Positions 39,660-50,805 of a DNA stretch of 64,000 bases are shown here, in pieces. This DNA is from Actinomycetota bacterium (lineage in GTDB: Bacteria; Actinomycetota; Acidimicrobiia; Acidimicrobiales; Ilumatobacteraceae), in assembly GCA_963169665.1 (NCBI GenBank), contig CAUJET010000056.1, forward strand, positions 1-64,000, read 5' to 3'. The first letter of the stretch is position 1. Each line of letters begins with the position of its first letter. The notes below the pieces were generated by a model, which saw nothing but the letters and a program-made list of their open reading frames with translations, did no database searches and was not told the origin of the DNA. Both the position numbers and the translations under genes were made by a program.

Positions 39660-40721
39660 CACCATCAGGTGCTGCGTGGCCACATGGGCGTCGCGCAGAC
39701 ACCGCTGTAGCGGGCTGGTCTCGAACACCGAGGTCCCGCCCGCCAGCGTGTACACCACGTCGGTGGCGTGCGCCGCCGATTGTGCGGCGTGCACGCAGGC
39801 GAGACGGATCCGGGCCCTCGTAGTCACGTCGATCCGGTCGCCGGTCGTCGAGCTCGCCCAGGCCTGGGCGAGCTCGTCGTGCAGGAACGCCCGCGCCGAC
39901 CGCAGTGTCGCCTCGGCCTTTGCCAGCTCGGCCTGGGCCGATCCCGACTGGCTGAGCGTGCGCGAGCTGAACAGCGGACGCTTGCCCTGGGCGAGCTCGG
40001 TGAACTCGTCGATCGCATGACGAGCGACACCGAGCGACACCGCTGCCACGCCCGAGGCCAGCAGGCTGAAGTTCGGGAACGCTGCGAGGTTGCAGTCGAC
40101 CTGGCGCTTGCCGAGCAGCGGCTGCACCGAGCGGCCCACCGGCACGTAGGCGCCGTCGACGCTGAAGTCGTTGGAGCCCGTGCCCTTCAGCCCGGTGGAG
40201 TACCACGTGTCGTGGATGGTGACGTCGGCGATGTCGAGGAACATCAGGTGGAACTCGCCGTCGTCGGTGACCGAGCCGCCGGTGAGGTAGTTGCAGTGCT
40301 GCGAGCCGCTCCCCCATTGCCATCTGCCCGTGACGCGCCACCCGTCGCCGTCGCGGACCGCTCGGCCGTTCGGCGCGTACACGCCACCGGTGATGATCTT
40401 CGGGTCGCCGTAGATCGAACGGGCGATCTCGGGCTCGAGGAACAGGCTCATCGACGACGTCGTCGATGCGATCATCGTGCACCACCCAGCGGCACCGTCG
40501 GCGATCGCGATCTTCTCGATCGCGCTCACCATCGTGATCGGGTCGGCCTCCGGCCCGCCGTACGCCGCCGGTACGCACATGCGGAACAGCTGTGCGTCGC
40601 GCAGCGCCTGCACCAACCGCTTCGGCAGCCGTCGCCCCTGCTCGCCCTTGTCGGCGTGAGCCTCGACCAGTTCCTGCAACCCTTCGGCCGCCTCGACGAG
40701 GCCGGCCGTCCCGGCGCTCAC
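39591..40721 (-). CDS. Acyl-CoA dehydrogenase-fold flavin monooxygenase-like (HsaA type)
   Basis: This 376-residue protein has an acyl-CoA dehydrogenase fold with the C2-type C-terminal domain used by flavin-dependent hydroxylases such as HsaA: FRMCVPAAYGGPE, WCTMIAS, GGVYAPNGRAV, TGRWQWGSGSQH, WYSTGLKGTGSND. HsaA-type enzymes hydroxylate aromatic or polycyclic substrates using reduced flavin from a partner reductase, which is not seen nearby. GTG 40721 overlaps the stop of the upstream dehydrogenase (GTGA), so the two are coupled. True dehydrogenase activity is an alternative. Confidence 0.82.
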   Translation of the reverse strand: MSAGTAGLVEAAEGLQELVEAHADKGEQGRRLPKRLVQALRDAQLFRMCVPAAYGGPEADPITMVSAIEKIAIADGAAGWCTMIASTTSSMSLFLEPEIARSIYGDPKIITGGVYAPNGRAVRDGDGWRVTGRWQWGSGSQHCNYLTGGSVTDDGEFHLMFLDIADVTIHDTWYSTGLKGTGSNDFSVDGAYVPVGRSVQPLLGKRQVDCNLAAFPNFSLLASGVAAVSLGVARHAIDEFTELAQGKRPLFSSRTLSQSGSAQAELAKAEATLRSARAFLHDELAQAWASSTTGDRIDVTTRARIRLACVHAAQSAAHATDVVYTLAGGTSVFETSPLQRCLRDAHVATQHLMVSPRLYETLGRMFFGIDIDTASI

Positions 40722-41953
40722 GACGCGCGCCCTGCGGCGCGCTGCGCCTCCGACCAGCTCATCCCCGCAGTGACGTTCACGTCGTGGGGCAGACCCAGCA
40801 CCCGTTCGGCCACGATGTTGCGCTGCACGTCGCCGGTGCCACCACCGATGGTGAGCGCCTGGCTGAACATGTAGCCGTCGTACCAACCCGGATGATCGAG
40901 CCCGTCGCCCGGCTTGTCGGGGCCGAGCCCCTTCGTGTCGGTGCCGGGCACGAACACCTCGCTGCCATCGCCGCCGGTGAGCATCCCGTGCGCGCCGATC
41001 ATGTCGCGCACCAGGCTCATCACGTGCTGGCCGTGCTCGTCGGCGAGGATCTTCCGGATGCTCGCCTCAGGCCCCGGCTGCTCGCCCTTCAACGCAGCGG
41101 TGAGCGTGCGGAGCCGGATCAGGTCGAGCAGCGTGTGCTCGATGTACACCTCGGCGATGCGCTGACGCGCGTGCGGGTCGGTCACCCCGCTCGGATGCGC
41201 CGCACGGATCGATTCGATCGCCTCGAGCGCCGTCGGGCCGTTGCCCCACAGCACCCCACCGGTGCTGAGCGACACCCGTTCGTTGCCGAGCGTCACCTTC
41301 GCGAGGCGCCAGCCGTCGTTCAGATCGCCGACGAGGTTCTCCGCCGGGATCCGCACGTCGGTGAAGAACACCTCGTTGAACGTGTGCCCGCCCGTGATCT
41401 CGGTGATCGGGCGGATCTCGATGCCGGGCAGGTCCATCGGGCACACGAAGTACGAGATGCCCTTGTGTTTCGCGACGTCGGGGTCGGTACGGGCGATCAG
41501 GATGCCGAAGCGCGCGTACTGCGCGCCGCTCGTCCAGATCTTCTGGCCGTTCACCACGAACTCGTCGCCGTCGCGCACCGCGCGGGTACCGAGGTTGGCC
41601 AGATCGCTGCCGCTACCAGGCTCGCTGAACAACTGGCACCAGTAGTCGTCGCCCGACAGCATCGGCATGAGGTACCGCTGCTTCTGCTCCTCGGTGCCCG
41701 CGTAGAGGATGGTCGGCCCTGCCCAACCGATGCCGATCGGGTTCACGGGTCGACGAACGCCGGCAGCACCGAGTTCGTCATCGATGATCAGCTGCTGGAT
41801 CGGATCGGCCTCGACACCCCATGGTCGCGGCCAGTGAGGTGCGACCAGCCCTGCTGCTGCCAGCTCGGCGCCCGACGGATCCGGGTGTGCCGACAGCCAT
41901 GCGCGCACCTCGAGGCGGCGCGGATCGTCGGCCCCGGGCAGTTGGAAGTCCAT
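40718..41953 (-). CDS. Acyl-CoA dehydrogenase (FadE family)
   Basis: This 411-residue enzyme has the FAD-binding WCQLFSEPGSGSDLANL, VNGQKIWTSGAQYA, GGHTFNEVFFTDVRIP and the C-terminal IGGGTGDVQRNIVAERVLGLP. It resembles mycobacterial FadE proteins used in steroid or branched-chain oxidation, some of which work as heteromers. It is coupled to the HsaA-like gene downstream, suggesting one pathway. The start is ATG 41953. Confidence 0.92.
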   Translation of the reverse strand: MDFQLPGADDPRRLEVRAWLSAHPDPSGAELAAAGLVAPHWPRPWGVEADPIQQLIIDDELGAAGVRRPVNPIGIGWAGPTILYAGTEEQKQRYLMPMLSGDDYWCQLFSEPGSGSDLANLGTRAVRDGDEFVVNGQKIWTSGAQYARFGILIARTDPDVAKHKGISYFVCPMDLPGIEIRPITEITGGHTFNEVFFTDVRIPAENLVGDLNDGWRLAKVTLGNERVSLSTGGVLWGNGPTALEAIESIRAAHPSGVTDPHARQRIAEVYIEHTLLDLIRLRTLTAALKGEQPGPEASIRKILADEHGQHVMSLVRDMIGAHGMLTGGDGSEVFVPGTDTKGLGPDKPGDGLDHPGWYDGYMFSQALTIGGGTGDVQRNIVAERVLGLPHDVNVTAGMSWSEAQRAAGRAS

Positions 41954-42002
41954 AGGCAGAACCTACAGCGCCCCGAGAACTGCCCGGGCCGACGCATGAC
42001 GA

Positions 42003-43082
42003 TCAGCCGAGTTGGGTGCTGTTCCCGAGGACCTCGACGTCGCAGTCCAGACCCTGCCGCAGGCAGTTGTCGATCCAGGTCTGCATCGTCGCCGGATCCC
42101 AGCCGTTCCACCAGTCGGCGTGGCCCGAGTAGCCGCCCTCGCCACCCGAGTACGTGTCGCTCGACAGGCGCCAGCTGCCGTTGCCGCTGGACGGAACCTG
42201 CCAGGACACGTTGATGCCGATCGCCGGGAGCGCGACGGGATGCGATGCCGGACAGCCGGAACCATCGGGATAGGCCATGTGGCTGCGGTGGTCTGGCGAA
42301 TCGAGATTCCGTCCGTCCCAGCATTGGGGAAATCCAACACCCATCGTCACCCACGAACCAGGTGAGCACTGCTGCATCCCCGGCGTCGTGTCCGTGCCGT
42401 TGCCCCGCTGGTCGTACGTGCACCGCCACGAGAGATGGCGGAGGTAGGCGGGGTTGGGATCCGCTTCGGTCGCAGTCGCCGGACGGCCTGCGATCATTCG
42501 AAGACCGGCGGGCATGGCGACGACCTCCCACGGATCGACGCCGCCGTAGCCGGTCTTGTAGTACGCGATCATGTACGACGGCTGCAGCGGCGCGCCGGTC
42601 GAGGTGTCGATCATCGACGGCACCCAGTAGGCGGAGCGGTTGAGGATGCCGCCTCGGCAGGTCGATGCGCCGCTGTTGGCGATCGAGTCCGCCGTCGAGA
42701 ACGCATCTGTCGTCGTGTTGCCGAAGAAGGTGTGCAGGTGCGATGCCCCGGGCTGGCCGGGAGCGACGATCGGGTCGTCGAACGCCATGTGCGAGTAGAA
42801 GCAGAACGTCCGGAAGTTCCCGGTGCCATCGGAGACGTGGGGGCTTTGTGTCGCCCCGACGATCTGGGCCGAGGTGGCGCCCTCGGCACGTGTCGGAATC
42901 TGGCCGTTGTCGATCCACGGACCGCCGCTGAACACCGGCACCTGACCAGCCGTCGGGGTCGCCGGCGCTGCGGCCGGAGCCACGCCATTGGCGTTCGTCG
43001 TCGGATTGGTCGGCACAGCGCATGCGGATGCGGATGCTGCAAGTGTCAACGCAAGCCCAAGGAACTTCAAGGATTGTCTCAT
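42003..43082 (-). CDS. DUF1996 lipoprotein
   Basis: This 359-residue protein has a lipoprotein-type signal (hydrophobic start, then ASACAV with Cys21 as the probable lipidated residue), a Pro/Ala/Thr linker and a DUF1996 domain from about residue 50. Domain marks are FCFYSHMAFDDPIV, SHLHTFFGNT, SAYWVPSMID, CWDGRNLDSPDHRSHM and C-terminal YSGHADWWNGW. The family is mainly fungal and actinobacterial and uncharacterised. The upstream region 43083-43250 is less GC-rich than the neighbourhood. Confidence 0.88.
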   Translation of the reverse strand: MRQSLKFLGLALTLAASASACAVPTNPTTNANGVAPAAAPATPTAGQVPVFSGGPWIDNGQIPTRAEGATSAQIVGATQSPHVSDGTGNFRTFCFYSHMAFDDPIVAPGQPGASHLHTFFGNTTTDAFSTADSIANSGASTCRGGILNRSAYWVPSMIDTSTGAPLQPSYMIAYYKTGYGGVDPWEVVAMPAGLRMIAGRPATATEADPNPAYLRHLSWRCTYDQRGNGTDTTPGMQQCSPGSWVTMGVGFPQCWDGRNLDSPDHRSHMAYPDGSGCPASHPVALPAIGINVSWQVPSSGNGSWRLSSDTYSGGEGGYSGHADWWNGWDPATMQTWIDNCLRQGLDCDVEVLGNSTQLG

Positions 43083-43292
43083 GTGAGGGAGCCTCCGTCA
43101 TTCATCGCCCAGTTCTCTATCGGCACCACTGACCGAGAACTTGACCCATCCGCGCCGTCAATGTAACACAATCGCAAACAAACTCTCCAAGTCTCTGACG
43201 AATCGCAACAATTGCGGGGTACCGGGGCGGGGGACACCATCTGTGACTCCGGAGTGTGGCAGAACTCGACAGGCACGCTACTGTCGGTGGTC

Positions 43293-44930
43293 GTGCATAC
43301 GCCGGGTTGGAATGTCGCCGAGATCTGGGAACGCAACGCCGACCGGTTCCCCGACGCCATCGCCCAGGTGTGCGGCGAACGGCGCAGCAGCTGGACCGAC
43401 TTCGACCGACGCGCCGACGGGGTGGCCGCCACGTTGCTCGCCGCGGGCGTGAGCCGTCAGGACAAGGTCGCCCACTACCTCTACAACTGCCCCGAGTACC
43501 TCGAGAGCATGTTCGGCCTCTTCAAGGCCGCGCTCGTGCCGGTCAACACGAACTACCGATACAGCGACGACGAGCTCGTCTATCTGTGGGACAACGCCGA
43601 TGCCGTCGCCGTGATCTTCCACGGATCGTTCACCGAGCGCTGCGCCCACCTGCGCGACCGGGTGCCCGGCGTACGAACCTGGATCTGGGTCGACGACGGC
43701 AGCGAGCCGTGCCCGGACTGGGCGATCGACTACGAGGCCGCGGCGACGTCGGCGATCGCCGCCGGGACCGGCCGGGTGATCCCCCCGTGGGGCCGATCGC
43801 CCGACGACCTGTACATCCTCTACACGGGCGGCACCACCGGCATGCCCAAGGGTGTCATGTGGCGCCAGGACGACATGATCGGCAGCCTCGACGCACCGTC
43901 GAAGCACCCGCTGCCGGCGGTGCCCGGCTGGGACGCCTTCGACGCCCGCATGGCCAAGCCCGGCCCGCGCAACCTGCCGGCGGCGCCGCTGATGCACGGC
44001 ACCGGCGCGTTCAACGCGATGTGGAACCTCGCCCTGGCGGGCTCGGTCGTCACCATGGTGGGCCGCCACTTCGATCCGATCGAGCTGCTCGACACCATTC
44101 AGCAGCACCAGGTGAACTCGATCTCGATCGTCGGCGACGCGTTTGCGAAGCCGATCCTGCGCGCCCTCGACGCCGAACCCGACCGGTGGGACATCTCGTC
44201 GCTGCGCGTGATCGTGTCGAGCGGCGTCATGTGGGCGGCGGAGACCAAGGCCGGGCTGCTGCGCCACAACCAGCGGCTGATCATGATCGACAGCCTCGGC
44301 AGCAGCGAGGCGATCGGCATGGCCAGCAACACCACCACCGCCGAGACCGCGGCGGCCCCGGCCAAGACGGCAACCTTCTCGCTGGGCCCCAACACCAAGG
44401 TGCTCACCGAGGACGGTCGCGAGGTGCAGCCCGGCAGCGGTGAGCGCGGCCGCGTGGCGCTGCGGGGTCGTACACCGATCGGCTACTACAAGGACGAGGC
44501 CAAGTCGGCTGCGACGTTCGTGATGGTCGACGGAGTGCGCTGGAGCATCCCCGGCGACTGGGCGGAGGTGGAGGCCGACGGCACGCTGCAGCTCTACGGC
44601 CGCGGCAGTCAGTGCATCAACACGGGCGGCGAGAAGGTCTTCCCCGAAGAGGTGGAGGAGGTGCTGAAGCGCCACCCCTCCGTCGCCGATGCCGCGGTGG
44701 TGGGCGTACCCGACGAACGGTTCGGTCAGGCGATCACCGCACTCGTGGAGGCACACGCCGGCGACACCGTCGACGAGGCCGCACTCATCGCCCACGTGAA
44801 GGAGCAGATCGCGCACTACAAGGCACCCAAGCGCGTGCTGCCGATCGACACCGTCGGCCGGGCCGCGAACGGCAAGCTCGACTACAAGCGCCTCACCGCG
44901 AACGCACTCGAGCGCCTCGGCCTCGCCTGA
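43293..44930 (+). CDS. Acyl-CoA synthetase (FadD-like)
   Basis: This 545-residue ANL enzyme has LYTGGTTGMPKGVMW (P-loop), SSGVMWAAETK, LGSSEAIGMAS, GDWAEVEADG and the catalytic Lys in ANGKLDYKRL. It fits mycobacterial FadD proteins that activate fatty acids or steroid side chains. GTG 43293 (MHTPGWNVAEIWE) was taken as start; GTG 43287 is alternative. It diverges from the DUF1996 gene across about 210 nt of relatively AT-rich sequence. Confidence 0.9.
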   Translation: MHTPGWNVAEIWERNADRFPDAIAQVCGERRSSWTDFDRRADGVAATLLAAGVSRQDKVAHYLYNCPEYLESMFGLFKAALVPVNTNYRYSDDELVYLWDNADAVAVIFHGSFTERCAHLRDRVPGVRTWIWVDDGSEPCPDWAIDYEAAATSAIAAGTGRVIPPWGRSPDDLYILYTGGTTGMPKGVMWRQDDMIGSLDAPSKHPLPAVPGWDAFDARMAKPGPRNLPAAPLMHGTGAFNAMWNLALAGSVVTMVGRHFDPIELLDTIQQHQVNSISIVGDAFAKPILRALDAEPDRWDISSLRVIVSSGVMWAAETKAGLLRHNQRLIMIDSLGSSEAIGMASNTTTAETAAAPAKTATFSLGPNTKVLTEDGREVQPGSGERGRVALRGRTPIGYYKDEAKSAATFVMVDGVRWSIPGDWAEVEADGTLQLYGRGSQCINTGGEKVFPEEVEEVLKRHPSVADAAVVGVPDERFGQAITALVEAHAGDTVDEAALIAHVKEQIAHYKAPKRVLPIDTVGRAANGKLDYKRLTANALERLGLA

Positions 44931-44949
44931 TCCGACCGGCGGACTCGCG

Positions 44950-45555
44950 TCAGCGACGCGGGCCGCACTCGTCCTGCACCCAGCAGCCGTCGAGGTGGTC
45001 GTTCACGAGGCCCATCGCCTGCATGAACGCGTACATGGTGGTGGGTCCGACGAAGCTCCACCCCCGCCGCTTCAGATCCTTCGACATGGCGATCGACTGC
45101 GGGCTCGTGGACGGAATCGGCATCGGACCGTCGGTGCGCACCGGGGTGTCGACCGCGTACTGCTCGACGTAGCGGGCGATGCTGCCCTCGGCCTCGTGCA
45201 ACTCGATCGCCCGGCGCGCGTTGTTGATGGTGCTCTCGATCTTGCCTCGGTGACGCACGATGCCGGCGTCGCCGAGCAGCCGGGCCACGTCGGCATCGGT
45301 GTAGGAGGCGACCTTCTCGACGTCGAAGTCGTCGAATGCCGCGCGGAAGTTCTCGCGCTTGCGCAGGATCGTGAGCCACGACAGCCCGGACTGGAAACCC
45401 TCCAGGCACAACTTCTCGAACAGCCGGGTGTCGTCGGTGACGCGGCGGCCCCACTCGTCGTCGTGGTACGCGACGTAGACCGGATCGGTGCCGCACCACC
45501 AGCAGCGCGTGTTGCTGTCGTCGCCGACGATCAGGAAGCTGTCCGGCAGGCCCAT
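44950..45555 (-). CDS. tag: DNA-3-methyladenine glycosylase I
   Basis: This 201-residue protein follows E. coli Tag closely: CWWCGTDPVYVAYHDDEWG with the zinc Cys and His and the active-site Glu, LEGFQSGLSWLTILRKRENF, DAGIVRHRGKI, KRRGWSFVGPTTMY and LVNDHLDGC with the second His/Cys zinc pair. It removes 3-methyladenine from alkylated DNA. It follows the mutase gene by 41 nt on the same strand but is probably unrelated functionally. The start is ATG 45555. Confidence 0.95.
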   Translation of the reverse strand: MGLPDSFLIVGDDSNTRCWWCGTDPVYVAYHDDEWGRRVTDDTRLFEKLCLEGFQSGLSWLTILRKRENFRAAFDDFDVEKVASYTDADVARLLGDAGIVRHRGKIESTINNARRAIELHEAEGSIARYVEQYAVDTPVRTDGPMPIPSTSPQSIAMSKDLKRRGWSFVGPTTMYAFMQAMGLVNDHLDGCWVQDECGPRR

Positions 45556-45596
45556 GCGGCGAGTCTGTCAGACGGGTGCCACACCCGTCCGAGGCG

Positions 45597-47177
<1,581 letters not shown>

Positions 47178-47343
47178 GCCTGCGAGCGTAGGAGAACCGT
47201 CGTTGCAGCACCTACCCCGGCGACCGACCGAGCGGACGAGCTGCCCGTCCCGAGGCGATCGCGAACGGGACCAAGGGCTCATCAGGACCGCCGGCACGGC
47301 GTCGTAGGCTCGGCCACGTGACGGTGATCGATCGGCGGCGTGC

Positions 47344-48912
47344 ATGATCGACCTCCTCGTCGACCACCCGGTCGCGCTGATCTTCACCGTGCTCGCGTGT
47401 GGCGCCGCGCTGGGAGCCGTCCGGGTGAAGGGTGTGTCGCTCGGGCCCGCCGGTGCGCTGTTCGCCGGCCTCGCGCTCTCCGCCGTCGACGAGCGCCTCG
47501 CGATCCCCGAGGTGGTCGGCAGTGTCGGCCTCGCGCTGTTCACCTACGGCATCGGGTTGTCGAGCGGCCCTCAGTTCTTCTCGTCGCTGCGCTCACAGGC
47601 GCGATCGTTGGGCGTCGTCGCGCTCTGCCTCGTCGCCGCCGCGGGCCTCGTCCACCTTCTGGGCCGGTTGTTGTCGCTCGGACAGGGCACGGTCGCCGGT
47701 CTGTACGCCGGCGCGCTCACCAACACCCCGGCCCTCGCCGCAGCGCGAGACGCCCTCGACGGCTCGACCGAACCGGTCGTCGGCTATTCGGTCGCCTACC
47801 CGATCGGTGTGGTCGGCATGATCCTCGCCGCCGCGATCGCGCTGCGCATCGCACGGCAGCGCCCGAACGCCGACGACCGCGATGTGCCGCTCGCCCTCGG
47901 CACCCGCACGATCCGCGTCGGCCCGGGCGCACACCCGCCCCTGCAGGACCTCGGCGCCACGGCAGCGGTGTTCGCCCGGGTGGAGCGCGACGGCGAGCAG
48001 ATGGTGCCCGGACCCGACTTCGAGGTCCGAGCCGGCGACCTCGTGGCGGTCACTGCGCCACTGGCGGTACTCGACGAGGTGACCGCCCTGCTCGGCGAAG
48101 CAGTCGAGGCGCAGCTGAGCCACGACCGCACCCGCCTCGACATGCGTCGGATCGTGGTGAGTGCACGCCAGCTCACGGGACGCCGCCTCGGCGACCTCGA
48201 ATTGCACCACCGGTTCGGTGCCGTGGCCACCCGGGTGCGCCGCGGCGACGTCGATCTGCTCGCCCACGACGACCTCACCCTCCAGCCCGGCGACCGCGTG
48301 CGGGTGGTTGCGCCGCGCGAACACATGGGGGCGATCAGCACCCTGCTCGGCGACTCCGAACGCCGCATCGGCGAGCTCGACGCCGTCGGCTACATGTTCG
48401 GCCTGGCGCTCGGATCGTTGATCGGCCTGGTCGAAGTGCCCCTCGGCGGCGGCGCGTCGTTCGCGCTCGGCACGGCGGGCGGACCGTTGGTGGTCGGCCT
48501 CCTCCTCGGCCGGCTCGAACGGACGGGTCCGATCACCTGGCAGCCGCCGTACGGCGCCGGCCTCTCGATCCGCCAACTGGGCACGATCCTGTTCCTCGGC
48601 ACGGTCGGCAGCCGATCAGGTTCTGCCCTCGTCGATGCCGTGTCGTCGAGCCAGGGCATCAAACTCGCCGCTGCCGCGGTGGTCGTGGTCGCTGCCACGG
48701 CGACGATGCTCGTGTTCGCCGGGCGTCGGCTCCTCGGACTCGGCGGCGCCCGCCTCACGGGCACGCTCGCCGGACTCGAGACGCAACCGGCGGTGCTCGC
48801 CTTCGCCAACGAGCAGTCCGACGACGACCGGGTGAGCACGGCCTACGCGATCGTGTTCCCGGTGGCGATGCTGCTCAAGATCGTGCTCGCCCAACTCATC
48901 GCGCTGCTCTGA
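47344..48912 (+). CDS. AspT/YidE-like transporter with RCK_C domains
   Basis: This 522-residue protein has two membrane halves (about 1-170 and 345-522) of five or six helices each, with [20 protein letters not shown] and the related [17 protein letters not shown] as inverted-repeat motifs. Two TrkA_C-like domains lie between them (about 190-260 and 270-340). This is the aspartate:alanine exchanger (AAE/YidE) layout. RCK_C domains usually bind a small ligand that controls transport. The substrate may be an amino acid or dicarboxylate. It diverges from the mutase gene. Confidence 0.85.
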   Translation: MIDLLVDHPVALIFTVLACGAALGAVRVKGVSLGPAGALFAGLALSAVDERLAIPEVVGSVGLALFTYGIGLSSGPQFFSSLRSQARSLGVVALCLVAAAGLVHLLGRLLSLGQGTVAGLYAGALTNTPALAAARDALDGSTEPVVGYSVAYPIGVVGMILAAAIALRIARQRPNADDRDVPLALGTRTIRVGPGAHPPLQDLGATAAVFARVERDGEQMVPGPDFEVRAGDLVAVTAPLAVLDEVTALLGEAVEAQLSHDRTRLDMRRIVVSARQLTGRRLGDLELHHRFGAVATRVRRGDVDLLAHDDLTLQPGDRVRVVAPREHMGAISTLLGDSERRIGELDAVGYMFGLALGSLIGLVEVPLGGGASFALGTAGGPLVVGLLLGRLERTGPITWQPPYGAGLSIRQLGTILFLGTVGSRSGSALVDAVSSSQGIKLAAAAVVVVAATATMLVFAGRRLLGLGGARLTGTLAGLETQPAVLAFANEQSDDDRVSTAYAIVFPVAMLLKIVLAQLIALL

Positions 48913-48931
48913 CCGAGGTGACCGCCACCGA

Positions 48932-49321
48932 TCAGGCGACGGCGACGACTGCGATCTCCATCTGCCATTCCGGTCGGGCGAGGGACGGCACCGTCACCAA
49001 GGTGCTCGCGGCGCGATGCCCACTCATCGCTGCGTCGCGCGCCGCCATCACGAGGCCCAGCGAGGCGAGATGGTCGACGACGACGTAGGTGGTGATGCTG
49101 ACGATGTTGCTCATCGACATGTCGGCCTCGGTCAACAGTGCGTCGATGTTGCGCCACACCACGGCAGCCTGCTCGGCGATGTCGGTGGGCGTCGTGCCAT
49201 CGGGGGCGGTCGGCACCACCCCCGACGTATGGAGGATGCGACGGGCGTCCGTGCTCAGCATCGCGTGCACATAGTTCGCGGCGGGCGGCGCCATCGTCGG
49301 GGGCAGGATCGGCGTGTTCAT
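48932..49321 (-). CDS. RidA/YjgF-family protein lacking the catalytic arginine
   Basis: This 129-residue protein has the Rid fold: ILHTSGVVPTAPDG, QAAVVWRNIDALLTEADMSM, ITTYVV, and the end PEWQMEIAVVAVA. In RidA the substrate Arg lies in the PARSCVEV stretch; here the aligned residues are RAASTLVTV, with Ala in place of that Arg, though the C-terminal Glu is kept. Enamine or imine deaminase activity like RidA is therefore doubtful; it may belong to one of the Rid subfamilies without this Arg. It converges with the AspT-like gene. Confidence 0.8.
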   Translation of the reverse strand: MNTPILPPTMAPPAANYVHAMLSTDARRILHTSGVVPTAPDGTTPTDIAEQAAVVWRNIDALLTEADMSMSNIVSITTYVVVDHLASLGLVMAARDAAMSGHRAASTLVTVPSLARPEWQMEIAVVAVA

Positions 49322-49425
49322 GCCGTCAGTGTGGCAAAGCCCCGATCCACGGCCGGCCGTCCCTCGCGAACGGTCGATGAACATCGTCGAGCGGGAGATC
49401 GACCCTGATCCCCTACGATCGCCCC

Positions 49426-49980
49426 ATGCCGGACCCCGCACCGCAGACGGCCGAGCTGCGGCGAACGACCGTGGCGCGACTTCGGACCGCCGGCTTCTTC
49501 GGGGTCATGTCATGGGTCTTCGTCGTCCTCGGTGGTGTCGAGATCGTGCAGGGATCGACCGACGGCTTCCTGATCGCCGTGTTCGCTGCGGCGGTCGGAT
49601 GGCGGGTCGCGATCGCCACCGAGTACGTGCGGTGCGACGTCGACGGGTTGGTGTGGCGGTCGGTGTTCGTCACCCGCCATGTGCCCTGGGAGCGGGTCGC
49701 AGCGATCGAGACCACCGTCGTGCACGGCGACCGCTGGCGCGGCCGGATGACCTTCCCCGTCGCATCGCTGGTGGTGGTGCTGCCCAACGGCGTCCAGCTG
49801 ACCGTCAGCCCGTCGATCTGGTGCCCGATCATGCACCACGCCGAGTTCGTCGCCGCCGCACGGCTGATCAGCCCGATCGACTGGGCCGACGTCGAGGACG
49901 GCACGGTGGCCGAGGTGCGCACCGGCGGCCGCCACGCGGGACGACCGATCCCTCGACGCCGTCGAGAGGACGGCGCGTAA
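49426..49980 (+). CDS. Membrane PH-domain protein
   Basis: This 184-residue protein has two N-terminal helices (about 22-60; FFGVMSWVFVVLGGVEIV, then LIAVFAAAVGWRVAIA) and then a bacterial PH-like domain: VRCDVDGLVWRSVF, VPWERVAAIET, RVVLPNG-like VVVLPNGVQLTVS. Actinobacterial proteins of this kind are common and uncharacterised. The Arg-rich tail is likely cytoplasmic. The aldolase gene follows after 9 nt, so cotranscription is likely. Confidence 0.75.
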   Translation: MPDPAPQTAELRRTTVARLRTAGFFGVMSWVFVVLGGVEIVQGSTDGFLIAVFAAAVGWRVAIATEYVRCDVDGLVWRSVFVTRHVPWERVAAIETTVVHGDRWRGRMTFPVASLVVVLPNGVQLTVSPSIWCPIMHHAEFVAAARLISPIDWADVEDGTVAEVRTGGRHAGRPIPRRRREDGA

Positions 49981-49989
49981 GCTCGTGCC

Positions 49990-50805
49990 ATGACCACGAC
50001 CGAGACCGGCGTCCGCACCATCGACGGGGTGGAGCTCACCCCCAAGCAGGTGGGCCTCGACCTGCCCGTCACCTTCGCGACGGTCGAGGAGGAGCGTCTC
50101 CACCGCAAGCAGAAGCTCGCCGCCGCCCTGCGGATCTTCGGACGGGTCGGCTTCGGTGAGGGCGTCGCCGGACACATCACCGTGCGCGACCCGGAGTTCC
50201 CCGAGCTGTTCTGGGTGAACCCGTTCGCCGTGAGCTTCCGCCACATCCGCGTGAGCGACCTGATCCTCGTCGACCACGACGGCAACGTCGTCTACGGCAC
50301 CCGCCCGGTCAACCGTGCGGCGTTCGTGATCCACTCCGCAGTGCACGAAGCACGCCCCGACGTGATCGCCGCCGCCCACAGCCACAGCGTGCACGGCAAG
50401 GCGTTCAGCTCGCTCGGCATCCCGCTCGCCCCGATCACACAGGACTCGTGCATCTTCTACGAGGACCACGTCGTGGTCACCGCCCAGCGAGGTCGGGTGC
50501 AGTTCGGCGTCGAGGACGGGCGCGAGCTCGTGTCGCAGTTCCCTTCGGGCAAGGCGGCGATCCACCAGAACCACGGCCTGTTCACCGTCGGCCAGAGCGT
50601 GGACGAGGCAGCGTTCTGGTTCCTGAGCATGGACCGCAGCTGCCAGGCCCAGTTGCTCGCCATGGCCGCTGGCACCCCGCAGCCCATCCCCCACGAGGAC
50701 GCCACCTACACCCGCGAGCAGACCGCGTCGCCGATCGCCGGCTGGCTGAGCTTCCAGCCGCTGTGGCAGGAGATCTGCCGCACCGATCCCGACCTGTTCG
50801 AGTGA
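49990..50805 (+). CDS. Class II aldolase/adducin-family protein
   Basis: This 271-residue protein has the class II aldolase zinc site: AAAHSHSVHG with two His, and AIHQNHGLFTVG with the third, plus GFGEGVAGHITVRDP near the N-terminus. The family includes fuculose-phosphate and ribulose-phosphate enzymes, but most actinobacterial members of this length are unassigned and need not act on sugars. The Glu base of aldolases is not obvious. Its stop overlaps the EamA gene by 4 nt (GTGA). Confidence 0.88.
   Translation: MTTTETGVRTIDGVELTPKQVGLDLPVTFATVEEERLHRKQKLAAALRIFGRVGFGEGVAGHITVRDPEFPELFWVNPFAVSFRHIRVSDLILVDHDGNVVYGTRPVNRAAFVIHSAVHEARPDVIAAAHSHSVHGKAFSSLGIPLAPITQDSCIFYEDHVVVTAQRGRVQFGVEDGRELVSQFPSGKAAIHQNHGLFTVGQSVDEAAFWFLSMDRSCQAQLLAMAAGTPQPIPHEDATYTREQTASPIAGWLSFQPLWQEICRTDPDLFE

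Noticed and set aside
43083..43292. tRNA or riboswitch in the AT-richer gap
   Set aside because: No cloverleaf, T-loop sequence or known riboswitch core was found; it looks like divergent promoters only.
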